A stretch of 64,000 nucleotides of DNA from Echinicola strongylocentroti. Lineage in GTDB: Bacteria > Bacteroidota > Bacteroidia > Cytophagales > Cyclobacteriaceae. The stretch is taken from positions 5,335,501-5,399,500 of the forward strand of contig NZ_CP030041.1 of NCBI RefSeq assembly GCF_003260975.1, read 5' to 3'. This document shows, piece after piece, positions 44,363 to 53,996 of the stretch. A program made the translations under genes and the position numbers. Positions within the stretch are counted from its first letter, which is position 1, and every line of letters begins with the position of its first letter. The notes beneath the pieces were generated by a model. The model was given only the letters and a program-made list of their open reading frames with translations, had not been told where the DNA came from and did not search any database.

Positions 44363-44429
44363 AAGTTAAGTGTTTTATAGGTTTAAGTGTTTTTTTGACA
44401 TTTAAATTTCTGAAATATTATTCAAAAAC

Positions 44430-46298
44430 CTAAAGTTTACGACTAAAAACTGAATAATTGCCTGCGTTATCCGTGACTTTTAGTTCGAATTGGCCTTTGA
44501 AAGGTGCATTGTCCTGCTTTTGGGTCCAAATTACACCGTTTTTATGTTCAAACCGCAAGATCACCCATTTTCCGTCAATCCTGGCTTCGAAGCGCTTGAT
44601 TCCGGAGAGATTGTCCCTGATCGAAAAGCGCAACTGGGAGGAGTTGACACGGATGGCGCGGATACTTGGGGCTGTTTCGTCCTTGACCAATACAAAAGTA
44701 CCAAAATATTTCGTTTTGAAAGTGATATGCCCATCATTCCATGTGCCTCCAAGAAATCGCTTGTAGCCATTATTGTAGAGCTGGTACACATACACATGTT
44801 CTCTAGGGCCCGTATAATCACTTACGTCCATGCTTACTTCTATTTCATTCCTTAAATAATCGCCTCGATCGTCATTGACTTTGACGGAAGGGCGGTTATA
44901 ATAGGTGCTTCTCTCGGTTTGGAGAAACAGGGTCTCCAATAGGGCATCTTTGGGAAAATGGATGGCGGTATGGCCATCATTGAAGTAATATTCCTTGTTA
45001 AATGGGATTTTGGCCTGCAGTGCAGGCTGGATCATTTCCGAGCAGACATCTACCGAGTCCGGAAGCCCAAAGTCCATGTCCCAAATATAAGTCCTGAACC
45101 TGGGATCTTCATAGGACATCATTACATCCATCATCATGCCATTGACGTAAAACTTGGCCAATTTGTGCCCTTCTGTTTTATCCGCCCGAATGATCATCCA
45201 GTTACGAATATACTCCACCTTTTTGCGGCTAGCGCTGTAGCTGCCCACATCATGGGTTTCCTTTTCACCTTTGAAGCTCAGCTCAAGCAGGCTTTCGTTT
45301 CCGAAAACGTCCTCCAAGCGGACCGTTACCTCCTTTATACTGTCGGCAGCCACTTCGATGGCACCGCTGTATAAACTATCCGGGCTGTAGAAATCAAATT
45401 GGTTGAAAGCTGTAGTGTAAAGTTTTGTATAGCGGTTTTGGTGCGTATGGGTCAATAGAAACCTGCCTAAGTTAAAATCGATTCTATCGATATTGACATC
45501 AAATGTTTTCTGGCCTTCCTCGTAGATTTCAAAGTGGGGAAAACCATTGGGATTATAGGCACCATCCAGCTTGTCGTATCCACTGACTTCGATGCCTACT
45601 TTTCCGGTTATGGAGATATTGCCATCTACTACGAACTTATGGTCACGGTAATTTAACCTGAGCACGGTCCGTTCGAATTTTCCATTGATCCTGCTTTCTA
45701 GCGTAAGCGGGGTGATGGCCACGGCGCGGACAGTGGGAGAGGTGCTGTCCTTGACTTCACTGAAGCCAAACTTCAGTGGGTCAAGTGCCCTGTCCAAGGA
45801 GTCCCTGATCTCAAAATGAAGGTGCGGCCCTCCAGAGCTGCCGGTATTTCCCGAATAAGCGATTATCTCCCCTTTTTTGACAGGAACTGCCATGGAGTCG
45901 GGATAGATCTCTAGGTCATTTTCCTCTGCCGCTGTCATTTTTTGCCACATAAACTTGGCGATGCGGGCGTTAAAGTCTTTGAGGTGCCCGTAGAGGGTGT
46001 ATTGGCCATTTGGGTGTTTGAGATAGAGGACATTGCCATAGCCATAAGAGGATACCTTCATGCGGTATACGTATCCATCCGCAGCGGCATATACGGGCAA
46101 CCCCTGACGACCTTCCGTCTTGATGTCAATACCACTGTGGAAGTGATTGGGACGGATTTCACTCATGTTGCCTGAGAGGTAATTGCGCTCTCCGGGTTTT
46201 ATGGGGAATTGGTAATATCCTTTTTCTATTTGGGCAAATAAAGAATTGCTATTCCAGGTACATAAAAACAGCAGTAGAAGTAAACTACTTAATCTCAA
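44430..46298 (-). CDS. M23 family metallopeptidase with C-terminal beta domains
   Basis: A 622-residue exported protein (signal RLSSLLLLLFLCTWNSNSLFAQ). The M23/LytM domain spans about residues 35-195: HFHSGIDIK gives the first zinc His and Asp, GPHLHFEIR the H-x-H pair. The remaining two thirds is beta-rich with Ig-like strands (for example DETAPSIRAIRVNSSQLRFS). M23 enzymes cut peptidoglycan cross-links. It overlaps the upstream FAH-family gene by 14 bp, so they are coupled, although functionally unrelated. Confidence 0.93.
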   Translation of the reverse strand: MRLSSLLLLLFLCTWNSNSLFAQIEKGYYQFPIKPGERNYLSGNMSEIRPNHFHSGIDIKTEGRQGLPVYAAADGYVYRMKVSSYGYGNVLYLKHPNGQYTLYGHLKDFNARIAKFMWQKMTAAEENDLEIYPDSMAVPVKKGEIIAYSGNTGSSGGPHLHFEIRDSLDRALDPLKFGFSEVKDSTSPTVRAVAITPLTLESRINGKFERTVLRLNYRDHKFVVDGNISITGKVGIEVSGYDKLDGAYNPNGFPHFEIYEEGQKTFDVNIDRIDFNLGRFLLTHTHQNRYTKLYTTAFNQFDFYSPDSLYSGAIEVAADSIKEVTVRLEDVFGNESLLELSFKGEKETHDVGSYSASRKKVEYIRNWMIIRADKTEGHKLAKFYVNGMMMDVMMSYEDPRFRTYIWDMDFGLPDSVDVCSEMIQPALQAKIPFNKEYYFNDGHTAIHFPKDALLETLFLQTERSTYYNRPSVKVNDDRGDYLRNEIEVSMDVSDYTGPREHVYVYQLYNNGYKRFLGGTWNDGHITFKTKYFGTFVLVKDETAPSIRAIRVNSSQLRFSIRDNLSGIKRFEARIDGKWVILRFEHKNGVIWTQKQDNAPFKGQFELKVTDNAGNYSVFSRKL

Positions 46299-46896
46299 AA
46301 TCCATTAGTTTTTGGTCTTCGATATAGGCTTCAAGTCGGTCACCGGCGGTTACTTTTCCTACTCCCGCAGGAGTGCCAGTAAAGATAAGGTCACCTTTTT
46401 TTAACGTAAAAAACTGGGAAACATATTCGATGATCACTCCAAAATCAAAAAGCATCGTCGAAGTGTTGCCTTTTTGCTTGAGTTTACCATTGATATCCAA
46501 GTGGAAATTAATATCTGCAAAATCCTTGAAGTCACTGACAGGTAGAAATCCTCCTATAGGTGCTGAGCCATTGAATGCTTTGGCTATTTCCCATGGCAAC
46601 CCTTTTTCCTTACACCGCTGCTGCACATCCCTCGCCGTAAAATCAATGCCAATTCCTATCTCCCCAAAATAACGATGGGCAAACTCCTTCTTGATAAACT
46701 TGCCTTCTTTGTTTATTTTCAATACCAATTCCACTTCGTGATGTACGTCATTGGAAAATTCAGGCAAGTAAAATGGCAGGTTGTTCTTTATGATCGCCGT
46801 GTCTGGCTTGAGAAAAACCACTGGTTGCTCAGGTCTTTCGTTTTCTAATTCCTCGATATGCTTGGCGTAATTTCGCCCTATGGCTATGATCTTCAT
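46285..46896 (-). CDS. Fumarylacetoacetate hydrolase family protein (short, YcgM/FAHD1-like)
   Basis: A 203-residue enzyme consisting of the FAH domain only. MKIIAIGRNYAKHIEEL, VVFLKPDTAI, HHEVELVLKINK (metal-binding Glu residues), GIGIDFTARDVQQRCKEKGLPWE and LIFTGTPAGVGKV are standard. Relatives act as acylpyruvate hydrolases or oxaloacetate decarboxylases; this short form is closest to that group, unlike the longer FAH enzyme at 56.1 kb. Gene end overlaps the M23 start. Confidence 0.94.
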   Translation of the reverse strand: MKIIAIGRNYAKHIEELENERPEQPVVFLKPDTAIIKNNLPFYLPEFSNDVHHEVELVLKINKEGKFIKKEFAHRYFGEIGIGIDFTARDVQQRCKEKGLPWEIAKAFNGSAPIGGFLPVSDFKDFADINFHLDINGKLKQKGNTSTMLFDFGVIIEYVSQFFTLKKGDLIFTGTPAGVGKVTAGDRLEAYIEDQKLMDFEIK

Positions 46897-47045
46897 GAAA
46901 AGATAGTATTGGATTTTTTAAGTTTTCACAAATAAACAGTATAAGGGCGGATTAATAAAATGTTTGAGAGGGATAATGGTAGATTATGCTAGGAATAAAG
47001 TAGTAAATATGGGGATTTGTGCTGATATAAAAAGGCTCACCAAGC

Positions 47046-47915
47046 CTACGGCCATGGGATATACGAATCATCGCCTTTTACCATTGGCCAGTCCTTACTT
47101 TTCCATTTTGCTTTGGCTGTTTCGATGGTGGACTTTTCACTGGCCACGAAGTTCCACTCAATGAAGCGCTCTTCTGGAAATGCAGGGCCACCAAATAAGA
47201 TGATGTGGCTGTCTTTTTTGACCTTGAGGGCACATTGGTTGTCGATCTTGGAAACCAGCAGATTGTCCTTTCTTACCACATTGTCACAGGCATTGACTTC
47301 GCCCGTGACGATACAGATCCCAATCTCCCCTTCCAAGTGTCCAACGATTTCTAAATCATAGTCAGCGGAGGTTTTGATATCGATCATAAATAGCTCCGAA
47401 TGCACGGGAACGGGGGAAGTTTTTCCATAACCTTTGCCCGCTACTAGGGTGAAAGATGCACCTTGGTCTATCCACTGTGGTAGGTCTTTGGCATCGATAT
47501 GATGAAACTGGGGTTCTATGAATTCTTTTTCTTTGGGGAGTGCTACCCAGATTTGATAGCCGTGAATGGGGTAGGTTCCACCATTTCGCATGTCAGGAGG
47601 TGTGCGTTCGGTGTGCGTGACACCACGGCCTGCTGTCATCCAGTTTACCGAACCCGGAGCGATACGTTGCTTGGTACCCAAGCTGTCTTCATGGACCATT
47701 TCCCCTTCCAGTAAAAAAGTAAGTGTAGAAAGGCCTATGTGGGGATGCTGTCCGATATCCATATAGTGGCCAGGCTTTACTTCAGAAGGACCCATATGGT
47801 CAATAAACACAAATGGACCAACCATTCTTTTGGTTCTGAAAGGTAATAGTCGTCCCACTAGAAAGTCACCGATATCGCGGCTTCTTTCGGGAATAATCAG
47901 GTCTTTATTGGACAT
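47046..47915 (-). CDS. Pirin family protein
   Basis: A 289-residue double-cupin protein. RLLPFRTKRMVGPFVFIDHMGP, HPHIGLSTLTFLLEGEMVHEDSLG and the metal-ligand region GRGVTHTERTPP are pirin signatures. Bacterial pirins are metal-dependent, some with quercetinase activity, some regulatory; the role here is unknown. A small uncharacterised gene precedes it by 23 bp in the same direction. Confidence 0.94.
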   Translation of the reverse strand: MSNKDLIIPERSRDIGDFLVGRLLPFRTKRMVGPFVFIDHMGPSEVKPGHYMDIGQHPHIGLSTLTFLLEGEMVHEDSLGTKQRIAPGSVNWMTAGRGVTHTERTPPDMRNGGTYPIHGYQIWVALPKEKEFIEPQFHHIDAKDLPQWIDQGASFTLVAGKGYGKTSPVPVHSELFMIDIKTSADYDLEIVGHLEGEIGICIVTGEVNACDNVVRKDNLLVSKIDNQCALKVKKDSHIILFGGPAFPEERFIEWNFVASEKSTIETAKAKWKSKDWPMVKGDDSYIPWP

Positions 47916-47938
47916 GTTGCATTAAGTTGGAATAAGGA

Positions 47939-48433
47939 CTATAATTTAGCCAGATTCCACTTAAGTACCAATGGTTGGGGAAAGAGAAAGTTCTTAATTG
48001 CCGTAAAGAAAAAGCGCTTGCCTTTCTGTTCGAATTGTTCCTTATGTTGTCTATGTTGACGTTCTTTGGCTTTTTTCAAATTGTTCAACGAGAATAGTTT
48101 TACGGTAAATGTTCGTTGAAATACTTCTACTTCAGTGATATCCAGTTCGGTTTCTCCGATTTCCTGATTACCGTATATCATGGTGATCTCAGCATTTCCT
48201 TGTAGAGCAGGATGATCCATTGATGAGAGCAGTTTATGGTGCAGTTCATCCGTTTGGATGGAGTTGTCAGCTGGATTGTTTTCTGAAAGGTATACTTGAA
48301 TACGGTTATTTTGTTTCAGTACTATTTTGGAAATGGAAAAGCCTTCTGTGATGAATAGTCCAGGTAGGTATTCAACTTTGATAGGCATTTTAGGTGTCAG
48401 CTGCAAGAGCTGTATAAAATCTTTGGCTTTCAT
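47939..48433 (-). CDS. Hypothetical protein, 164 residues
   Basis: Starts MKAKDFIQLLQLTPKMPIKVEYLPG and ends with a basic, helical C-terminus (KKAKERQHRQHKEQFEQKGK then a hydrophobic stretch). No signal peptide or known motif. From memory, similar short proteins sit beside pirin or oxidoreductase genes in related genomes. Probably cotranscribed with pirin. Codon use is normal for the chromosome. Confidence 0.62.
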   Translation of the reverse strand: MKAKDFIQLLQLTPKMPIKVEYLPGLFITEGFSISKIVLKQNNRIQVYLSENNPADNSIQTDELHHKLLSSMDHPALQGNAEITMIYGNQEIGETELDITEVEVFQRTFTVKLFSLNNLKKAKERQHRQHKEQFEQKGKRFFFTAIKNFLFPQPLVLKWNLAKL

Positions 48434-49028
48434 ATCGATCTCCTTCTTTTATATGATATTACGGATTTTTTTAACCCTGTGGTCACAAATATGACTAAAA
48501 AAAGTGAATGATGTGAAATAGATAAGTTAGAATAATCATACGATTTATGGCTTAAATAATAGAATTGTTCATGGTTTTAGTGTTTCGTGTTTTGAAAATT
48601 GCATTTTATATAAAGCAAAGTGAATAATGTAGTGTTTTTAGGGTTAATAAAAATTAACAAAAAAATATAACTGTTTATATACTAATAAGTTAAAAGTGCT
48701 TTTTTTGAGGTGGACAGGCAAATTAGACTGGATTTGTTGAGGCATGATTGTTTTTTTTAAAAATGCTGTTGGTTTCTGTACGATAAAATGGACTATGTGG
48801 CTTTTCTGTTTGGTTAAAGGGTGTTTTTAAATGCGAAAAGTTATTCAAACTTGTTCTAAAGTAAAGGAAATTAACCTTTTTTTGACACCTATTTTAGATG
48901 AATTCCGTAAAACATAATAAGTTTGTTAAATTATTGTTAATCAGTTAAAAATGTTCAATTATAGCAGCTAGTGGACACGGGTTGATTGTCGGTTGTGTAG
49001 CTGCGAAAACAGGACATGGGAACGTATT
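48434..49028. promoter_or_regulatory. AT-rich intergenic region, 595 bp
   Basis: Very AT-rich, with no open frame of useful length. It separates divergent transcription units, so it must hold promoters for both. Poly-A/T tracts near 48650-48665 and 48695-48760 are the only visible structure; I see no clear paired -33/-7 boxes, hairpin or repeat from the other families in this window. Confidence 0.5.
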
Positions 49029-49694
49029 ATGAAATGGATATATAGCATCAAGAACAGAATGACCATTGCCATCCTTTTGATGGTGTTGTTCGTTTCGGTG
49101 TTTGTCAAGAACATGCTTGACGAAGAGAATGTGTCAGACCTGACCACATCATGTTCGACCATTTATCAGGACAGGTTATTGCCTGAAAGCTATATTTATC
49201 ACCTGTCCGACTTTCTGTACAAAAAGGAGCGGTTACTGGATGACTGTGTGAGTAAAGTCGACTATTTGGACCTCAGTGAAAAGAACATTGGGTATAATAC
49301 CTCTATGGATTCGATCATGGTGGCCTTTGAAGAGACCTATTTGACCCCTGATGAAGACGTAGTCTTAAGTGACCTGAAAGAGAATATCCACGGTATATAC
49401 GTGGTGGAAGGTGTTTTGACAGGCGGAGGTGATTTGGCATCTTTTGATCAGGCAAAAGAGGATGCAGAGGTGTTGATAGCAAAAGCGGCCAAAAACCTGG
49501 AGGACTTATCGGATATCCAACTTACCGTAGGGAAGCAAGTAAATGACGATTCCAAAAGGATAATGGCTGGCAGCTCCATCCTCACCCGTTTTGAAACGGC
49601 CATTTTGGTGATATTGGGAGTGGTGATCAATGCATTGATTTTTGGCGTTATTTCCAGCAGGAGTAAAATGAAACAACGACCACACTTGAATTAA
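49029..49694 (+). CDS. Membrane protein with MCP-like four-helix bundle sensor domain
   Basis: A 221-residue protein using the ATG at 49029 (MKWIYSIKNRMTIAILLMVLF); the frame opens at 48993 but that leader contains two Cys and looks non-coding. One TM helix lies at about residues 9-27, then a helical periplasmic region (about 30-185) with the heptad spacing of four-helix-bundle MCP sensors, then a second TM (about 190-212) and a short basic tail. No HAMP, kinase or methyl-accepting domain follows, so it is a sensor-like fragment standing alone. A terminator separates it from the ABC exporter downstream. Confidence 0.7.
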   Translation: MKWIYSIKNRMTIAILLMVLFVSVFVKNMLDEENVSDLTTSCSTIYQDRLLPESYIYHLSDFLYKKERLLDDCVSKVDYLDLSEKNIGYNTSMDSIMVAFEETYLTPDEDVVLSDLKENIHGIYVVEGVLTGGGDLASFDQAKEDAEVLIAKAAKNLEDLSDIQLTVGKQVNDDSKRIMAGSSILTRFETAILVILGVVINALIFGVISSRSKMKQRPHLN

Positions 49695-49716
49695 ACAATA
49701 TACTAAGAACTAATAA

Positions 49717-49750
49717 GGGGCAATTTTCGTTGAGAATTGCCCCATTTTTA
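49717..49750 (+). terminator. Rho-independent terminator
   Basis: GGGGCAATT and AATTGCCCC (9 bp) around a short loop, followed by ATTTTTAT. The T-tract runs into the ABC exporter start region, which argues for the second ATG (49759) as that gene's start. Confidence 0.85.
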
Positions 49751-49758
49751 TGCGCAAT

Positions 49759-51507
49759 ATGTCAAAGAATAAGAACGAAAGAAAAGTAACCATCGGCCAT
49801 GTCTTCAAAACCCTCATTTGGCCCAGGAGGAAACAACTGTTTATTGGTCTTTTCTTGATCATCATCAGCCGATTGGCGGGATTGGTGCTTCCAGGAGCGA
49901 GTAAATACCTGATGGATGAAGTCATCCCCAACAGCAACATGCAGCTGTTGAAGTGGTTGGTGATTGCTGTCGGAGTGGCCGTGACGGTGCAGGCGGTAAC
50001 GAGCTTTGCCCTTACCCAGATTTTGAGTGTGGAGGCACAGCACCTGATTGCCAAGCTAAGGGCAAAAGTTCAGCGTCATATTATCCGCTTACCACTCCGT
50101 TTTTTTGACAATACCAAAACCGGGGAGCTGGTATCCAGGATCATGACGGATGTAGAAGGGGTACGTAACCTCGTAGGTACCGGACTGGCACAGATGGTAG
50201 GTGGAGTACTGACGTCGGTGATCTGCTTGGGACTGTTGATTTATATCAGCCCAATGATGACGCTTTATGTGTTGGTTCCGGTAATTATCTTCGGCTTGAT
50301 TTCTTTAAAGGCTTTTGGGAAAATCAGGCCTATTTTTAGGGAAAGGGGAAAGATCAATGCTGAGGTGACAGGAAGACTCACGGAAACTCTAGGAGGCATT
50401 CGTGTCATCAAGGGCTTCAATGCAGAAGACCAAGAAGTAAAAACATTTGAAGATGGCGTGCTGCGATTGTTCCTTAATGTCAAATCAAGTTTGACCACCA
50501 CGAGCATGGTCACCAGTGCTGCAACATTACTGTTGGGGCTGGCCTCAGCGGGGATCATGGGCATTGGCGGGTATATGATCATGCAGGAGCAGCTTACTTT
50601 TGGGGATTTTCTGGCTTTTACCTTGTATTTGGGCTTTATGATTGCCCCGATCGTACAGATGAGCAATATCGGGAGCCAGCTGACAGAGGCCTTTGCAGGG
50701 CTTGACAGGACAGAGGAGATCATGAACATTCCCTTGGAAGAAGATGATAAAAATAGAAACATCCAATTGCCCGCCATCAAAGGCGATGTAAGGTTCAGTC
50801 AAGTGAGTTTTGCTTACGAGGAGGAAAAGCGTGTGGTAAAGGAAGTTAGTTTTGAAGCAGATGCTGGTACGATGACGGCTTTGGTGGGGACATCTGGATC
50901 AGGGAAGACCACTATTGCGGGATTGGTCGCTTCCTTTCTAAACCCCGAAAGTGGGGTGATTACCATTGACGGGAAAGACCTGCAGCAAGTCAGTTTATCC
51001 AGCTACAGGGGACAGCTGGGAGTGGTGCTGCAGGATGATTTTCTCTTTGAAGGTACTATTAGGGACAATATTTTATTTCCTAGGCCGGAAGCGAGTACAG
51101 AGGAGTTGATGCAGGCCGTTTTTGCTGCCCATGTGCATGAGTTTACAGATCGGTTTGAAGATGGCTTGGATACCATGATAGGGGAGCGGGGAGTAAAGCT
51201 CTCAGGGGGACAGAAGCAACGAATAGCCATCGCCAGGGCTATCTTGGCTGATCCTCGTATTTTGATCTTGGATGAAGCGACTTCTAATCTCGATACAGAA
51301 AGCGAGACCCTGATACAGGAGAGTCTTAAGAAATTGATGAAAGGGAGGACTTCTTTCGTGATTGCCCACCGCCTAAGTACCATTCGCCAAGCCGATCAGA
51401 TTCTGGTGGTAGAAAAAGGGGAGATTGTAGAGCGTGGCCAGCATGATGAATTGATGGAGATAAAAGGCAGGTATTATGAACTCTATACTTATCAGGCAAG
51501 AATATAG
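49759..51507 (+). CDS. ABC exporter (fused permease and ATPase)
   Basis: A 582-residue half-transporter; I prefer the ATG at 49759 (MSKNKNERKVTIGHVFK) because the ATG at 49750 lies in the upstream terminator. Six TM helices occupy residues about 20-310 and the ATPase domain about 330-580, with Walker A GTSGSGKTT, signature LSGGQKQRIA, Walker B ILILDEATS and the H-loop IAHRLST. It belongs to the MsbA/lipid and drug exporter group; the substrate is unknown. Homodimerisation is expected. Confidence 0.94.
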   Translation: MSKNKNERKVTIGHVFKTLIWPRRKQLFIGLFLIIISRLAGLVLPGASKYLMDEVIPNSNMQLLKWLVIAVGVAVTVQAVTSFALTQILSVEAQHLIAKLRAKVQRHIIRLPLRFFDNTKTGELVSRIMTDVEGVRNLVGTGLAQMVGGVLTSVICLGLLIYISPMMTLYVLVPVIIFGLISLKAFGKIRPIFRERGKINAEVTGRLTETLGGIRVIKGFNAEDQEVKTFEDGVLRLFLNVKSSLTTTSMVTSAATLLLGLASAGIMGIGGYMIMQEQLTFGDFLAFTLYLGFMIAPIVQMSNIGSQLTEAFAGLDRTEEIMNIPLEEDDKNRNIQLPAIKGDVRFSQVSFAYEEEKRVVKEVSFEADAGTMTALVGTSGSGKTTIAGLVASFLNPESGVITIDGKDLQQVSLSSYRGQLGVVLQDDFLFEGTIRDNILFPRPEASTEELMQAVFAAHVHEFTDRFEDGLDTMIGERGVKLSGGQKQRIAIARAILADPRILILDEATSNLDTESETLIQESLKKLMKGRTSFVIAHRLSTIRQADQILVVEKGEIVERGQHDELMEIKGRYYELYTYQARI

Positions 51508-51535
51508 GTAGGGTAAGGAGAAAGTAGTGGGGGAT

Positions 51536-51582
51536 GAGTTTTGAGTCTTGAGTATTGAGACGTGAGTCTTGGGGTTGAGACC
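51536..51582. repeat. Degenerate TGAGAC-type short repeat
   Basis: GTTTTGAGTCTTGAGTATTG, then AGACGTGAGTCTTGGGG and TTGAGACC: units of about seven bases related, on the opposite strand, to the repeat at 30877-30915. It lies just past the ABC exporter stop, between convergent genes. Confidence 0.5.
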
Positions 51583-51609
51583 TCTGCATAAAAGTGAATG
51601 GTGACGGAT

Positions 51610-53175
51610 TTATTGGTCAGTGAGCACTTCAGATGGGGGCTTGACATTGTATTTTTCTATTTTCCATTGAGGGATATTGCCATAAATTTGCTGTAGTTCA
51701 CTGAGTTTTCCGCCCAATTGCCCAACGTATTTTTTTGGATGCTTTTGGTGTTCGTAATAGATTTCAAGGGCTCTTTTATAGACGGAAATCCCGTCATAAC
51801 CCGTTCTGTTAAGGAAATAGGCCCAATAAAATTCATTGTTGGTCATTAAATGAACCTCTATTTCATAGTCGTATTTCTCTCCGTTGGTTTTCGTATAGTT
51901 TCTTCGATAATTCCACAAGGCAATGTCTTCCTTTTTGTATTTTTTCAATTCGCTTTTTGAGATTTGCTTTCTATCCACCCAGACAGCGTATTCTGGGTTA
52001 TTACTCCATTCTTTAAGTTGGAAATTTGTGGGATGTTTTTTGTCCAAGACGGGAGGTGCAGGAATACTGCTCATTTTAGGTGCTTTTTCTTTTTGTTGAT
52101 TGGACATTAAATCCCATAATTGCCTCATGCGGTCAATGTCTATCTCTCGGAGGTCGACACTTCCATTTTTATCCATACTATCTTCAAAACGCTGATAGTG
52201 CGTTTTAAGCTCCTCTAAATATTCATTTTGTCCGCCAATTGGCTCGTGAGTATTTATGAGAGGTTTGGAAACTGATTTGGGTCTCTGTGGCTTCATGCTG
52301 AAAAGAAGCGTTAATCCCAAGGCTATGGGGATAGCTATAAAGCATTTTGATAGAATGCTGGTTTTATTGGTGGTTTTGTACATCATTTTCATTCTATTTT
52401 TGGTAAGTGAATGATTTGAATAGCTGGCAAAATGGCATTGCTGTTGTTGGCTGGCGTAGGAAAGTAATAGGAGTTGATAGTCTTTGATATTCCCAAATTG
52501 ACGGTTCACGGATTCATCGGCCAAATACTCGTGATTGAGCTGAATGGCTTTTTTGTAAAAGCGTAGAATGGGATTGAACCAAAAAATAGTTTTTAAGAGC
52601 TCAATGAACACTATATCAAGGCTGTGCCATTGTTTGGCGTGCGTTATCTCATGATGGTATAACTGGGCATCCAATCGGTTGTTTTTATATTCTGAGCTGT
52701 TCACAAAAACATAATTCAAAAAGGTAAACGGTGTACCTTTATCGGTGTCCATTACTACCTTGATTCCGTCTTGATCAACTATTTGACAGGTTTTGATTCG
52801 CTTATGAAAGCTCCAAATGCCTCTGACAAAACGAAATAGGGAAATCATGAAACAACAACCATAAATAAAACTGAACATTTGCTCAATAGAGAGGGCAGGT
52901 GAAATAGGTGGTGGATCAGAAAGTAAGGGCTGCTGAACTGGTGCTTCCAGCTCTTTGGGGAGGTGCGAGACGGATTCAACAAGGACAGGGAAGTGTTTTA
53001 GCTCGGGAGTGGATGAAAAGGGTGAATGAAAAAGTGGAGCCGTAAAGGAAATTATCAAACTGCCAATGAGGTAGTAGCGATTGAACCAGAAGATTTTTTC
53101 CTTTGAAAGAAATACATGGTAAGCCAAATAAAAGAGCAAAAGTCCAATGGCCGACTTTATAAGGTAAGCAATCAT
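51610..53175 (-). CDS. M56 (BlaR1-type) membrane metallopeptidase
   Basis: A 521-residue protein with TM segments at about 5-22, 33-50, 95-115 and 275-292. The protease motif HHEITHAKQWHS (about residue 175) has the HEITH zinc-binding pattern of M56 peptidases, and HEYLADESV lies about 40 residues later. The C-terminal extracytoplasmic part (300-521) has no recognisable penicillin-binding or TonB domain. With the BlaI/MecI repressor gene overlapping it by 4 bp this is the classic signal-peptidase/repressor pair responding to cell-wall stress. Confidence 0.92.
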   Translation of the reverse strand: MIAYLIKSAIGLLLFYLAYHVFLSKEKIFWFNRYYLIGSLIISFTAPLFHSPFSSTPELKHFPVLVESVSHLPKELEAPVQQPLLSDPPPISPALSIEQMFSFIYGCCFMISLFRFVRGIWSFHKRIKTCQIVDQDGIKVVMDTDKGTPFTFLNYVFVNSSEYKNNRLDAQLYHHEITHAKQWHSLDIVFIELLKTIFWFNPILRFYKKAIQLNHEYLADESVNRQFGNIKDYQLLLLSYASQQQQCHFASYSNHSLTKNRMKMMYKTTNKTSILSKCFIAIPIALGLTLLFSMKPQRPKSVSKPLINTHEPIGGQNEYLEELKTHYQRFEDSMDKNGSVDLREIDIDRMRQLWDLMSNQQKEKAPKMSSIPAPPVLDKKHPTNFQLKEWSNNPEYAVWVDRKQISKSELKKYKKEDIALWNYRRNYTKTNGEKYDYEIEVHLMTNNEFYWAYFLNRTGYDGISVYKRALEIYYEHQKHPKKYVGQLGGKLSELQQIYGNIPQWKIEKYNVKPPSEVLTDQ

Positions 53176-53543
53176 GGTTTTTTGTTTTTAAGTTGCTGGT
53201 CGATGAGCCTTTTGAGGTCCTGTAATTCCTCCTCGCTCATATCTGTTTCTGATGTAAAGAAGGATGCAAACTGAGCCGGGGAGTTGTCAAAGAAGTTCTT
53301 GATCAATCCTTTTACGTGATAGCCGAAATAGGTGTTTTTTTTGATTAGCGGATAATATTCCCGCGAATTGCCGAAGGTTCTGTACGCTACGAATTTTTTA
53401 TCAGCCATTCTTTTGAGCAAAGTGGCCACTGTGGTGGGGGCTGGCTTTGGATCAGGATAGGCAAGGAGTAAATCCTTCATAAATGCCGTCCCCATTTTCC
53501 AGAGGTAATTCATCAATTGTTCTTCACTTGCAGACAGCTTCAT
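53172..53543 (-). CDS. BlaI/MecI/CopY family repressor
   Basis: A 123-residue winged-helix protein, MKLSASEEQLMNYLWKMG. The helix-turn-helix region is about residues 30-60 (TTVATLLKRMADKKFVAYR), and the C-terminal half is the dimerisation part, in which the partner protease cleaves family members. It is the first gene of a two-gene operon with the M56 peptidase. It probably autoregulates the pair. Confidence 0.95.
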   Translation of the reverse strand: MKLSASEEQLMNYLWKMGTAFMKDLLLAYPDPKPAPTTVATLLKRMADKKFVAYRTFGNSREYYPLIKKNTYFGYHVKGLIKNFFDNSPAQFASFFTSETDMSEEELQDLKRLIDQQLKNKKP

Positions 53544-53659
53544 TTCTATGTTTTTAGAGTCGTTTCTATAAATGTAGAAACAAAGCGCCAGAAAGTCAAC
53601 TATTTGGTTAGTTAAATTTATTCTCTATGAATATTGGACTCTAGGAGGGATAAAAAGAA

Positions 53660-53992
53660 CTACAATTCAAATACTTTCTTCATGACTTGCCATTTTTCGC
53701 CTTGAGGTACGCCGGGCAGGCCTTGCTGGTAAGTCCACATCAGGTCTTCCCATTCCTTTACTTTTGGATTGGAAGCGTCCATGGCGGCTTTTTTCTCAAA
53801 AGAAAAATCTTCATCTGTTTCCATGATCATGAAGAGCCGGTTTTCCCAGCGATAGATTTCCATCATGTGGATACCAGCCTCCTTGATGCTCTTTTGGATT
53901 TCCGGCCAGACGGCTTGATGGTATTCTTCGTATTCTGCGATTAGCCTTGGATCATTTTTCAGGTCCAGTGCCATGGTGTATCTCTTTGACAT
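53660..53992 (-). CDS. L-rhamnose/L-fucose mutarotase
   Basis: A 110-residue protein of the rhamnose mutarotase family. Landmarks are RYTMALDLKNDPRLIAEYEEYH (N-terminal strand and Tyr/His), AGIHMMEIYRWENRLFMIMET and NPKVKEWEDLMWTYQQ. The family interconverts sugar anomers. Its position at the end of an L-fucose catabolic cluster suggests L-fucose as substrate (L-fucose and L-rhamnose mutarotases of this fold are known); substrate cannot be read from sequence. It lies beyond the RES-Xre pair, 4 bp from the RES stop. Confidence 0.88.
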   Translation of the reverse strand: MSKRYTMALDLKNDPRLIAEYEEYHQAVWPEIQKSIKEAGIHMMEIYRWENRLFMIMETDEDFSFEKKAAMDASNPKVKEWEDLMWTYQQGLPGVPQGEKWQVMKKVFEL

Positions 53993-53996
53993 ATTT

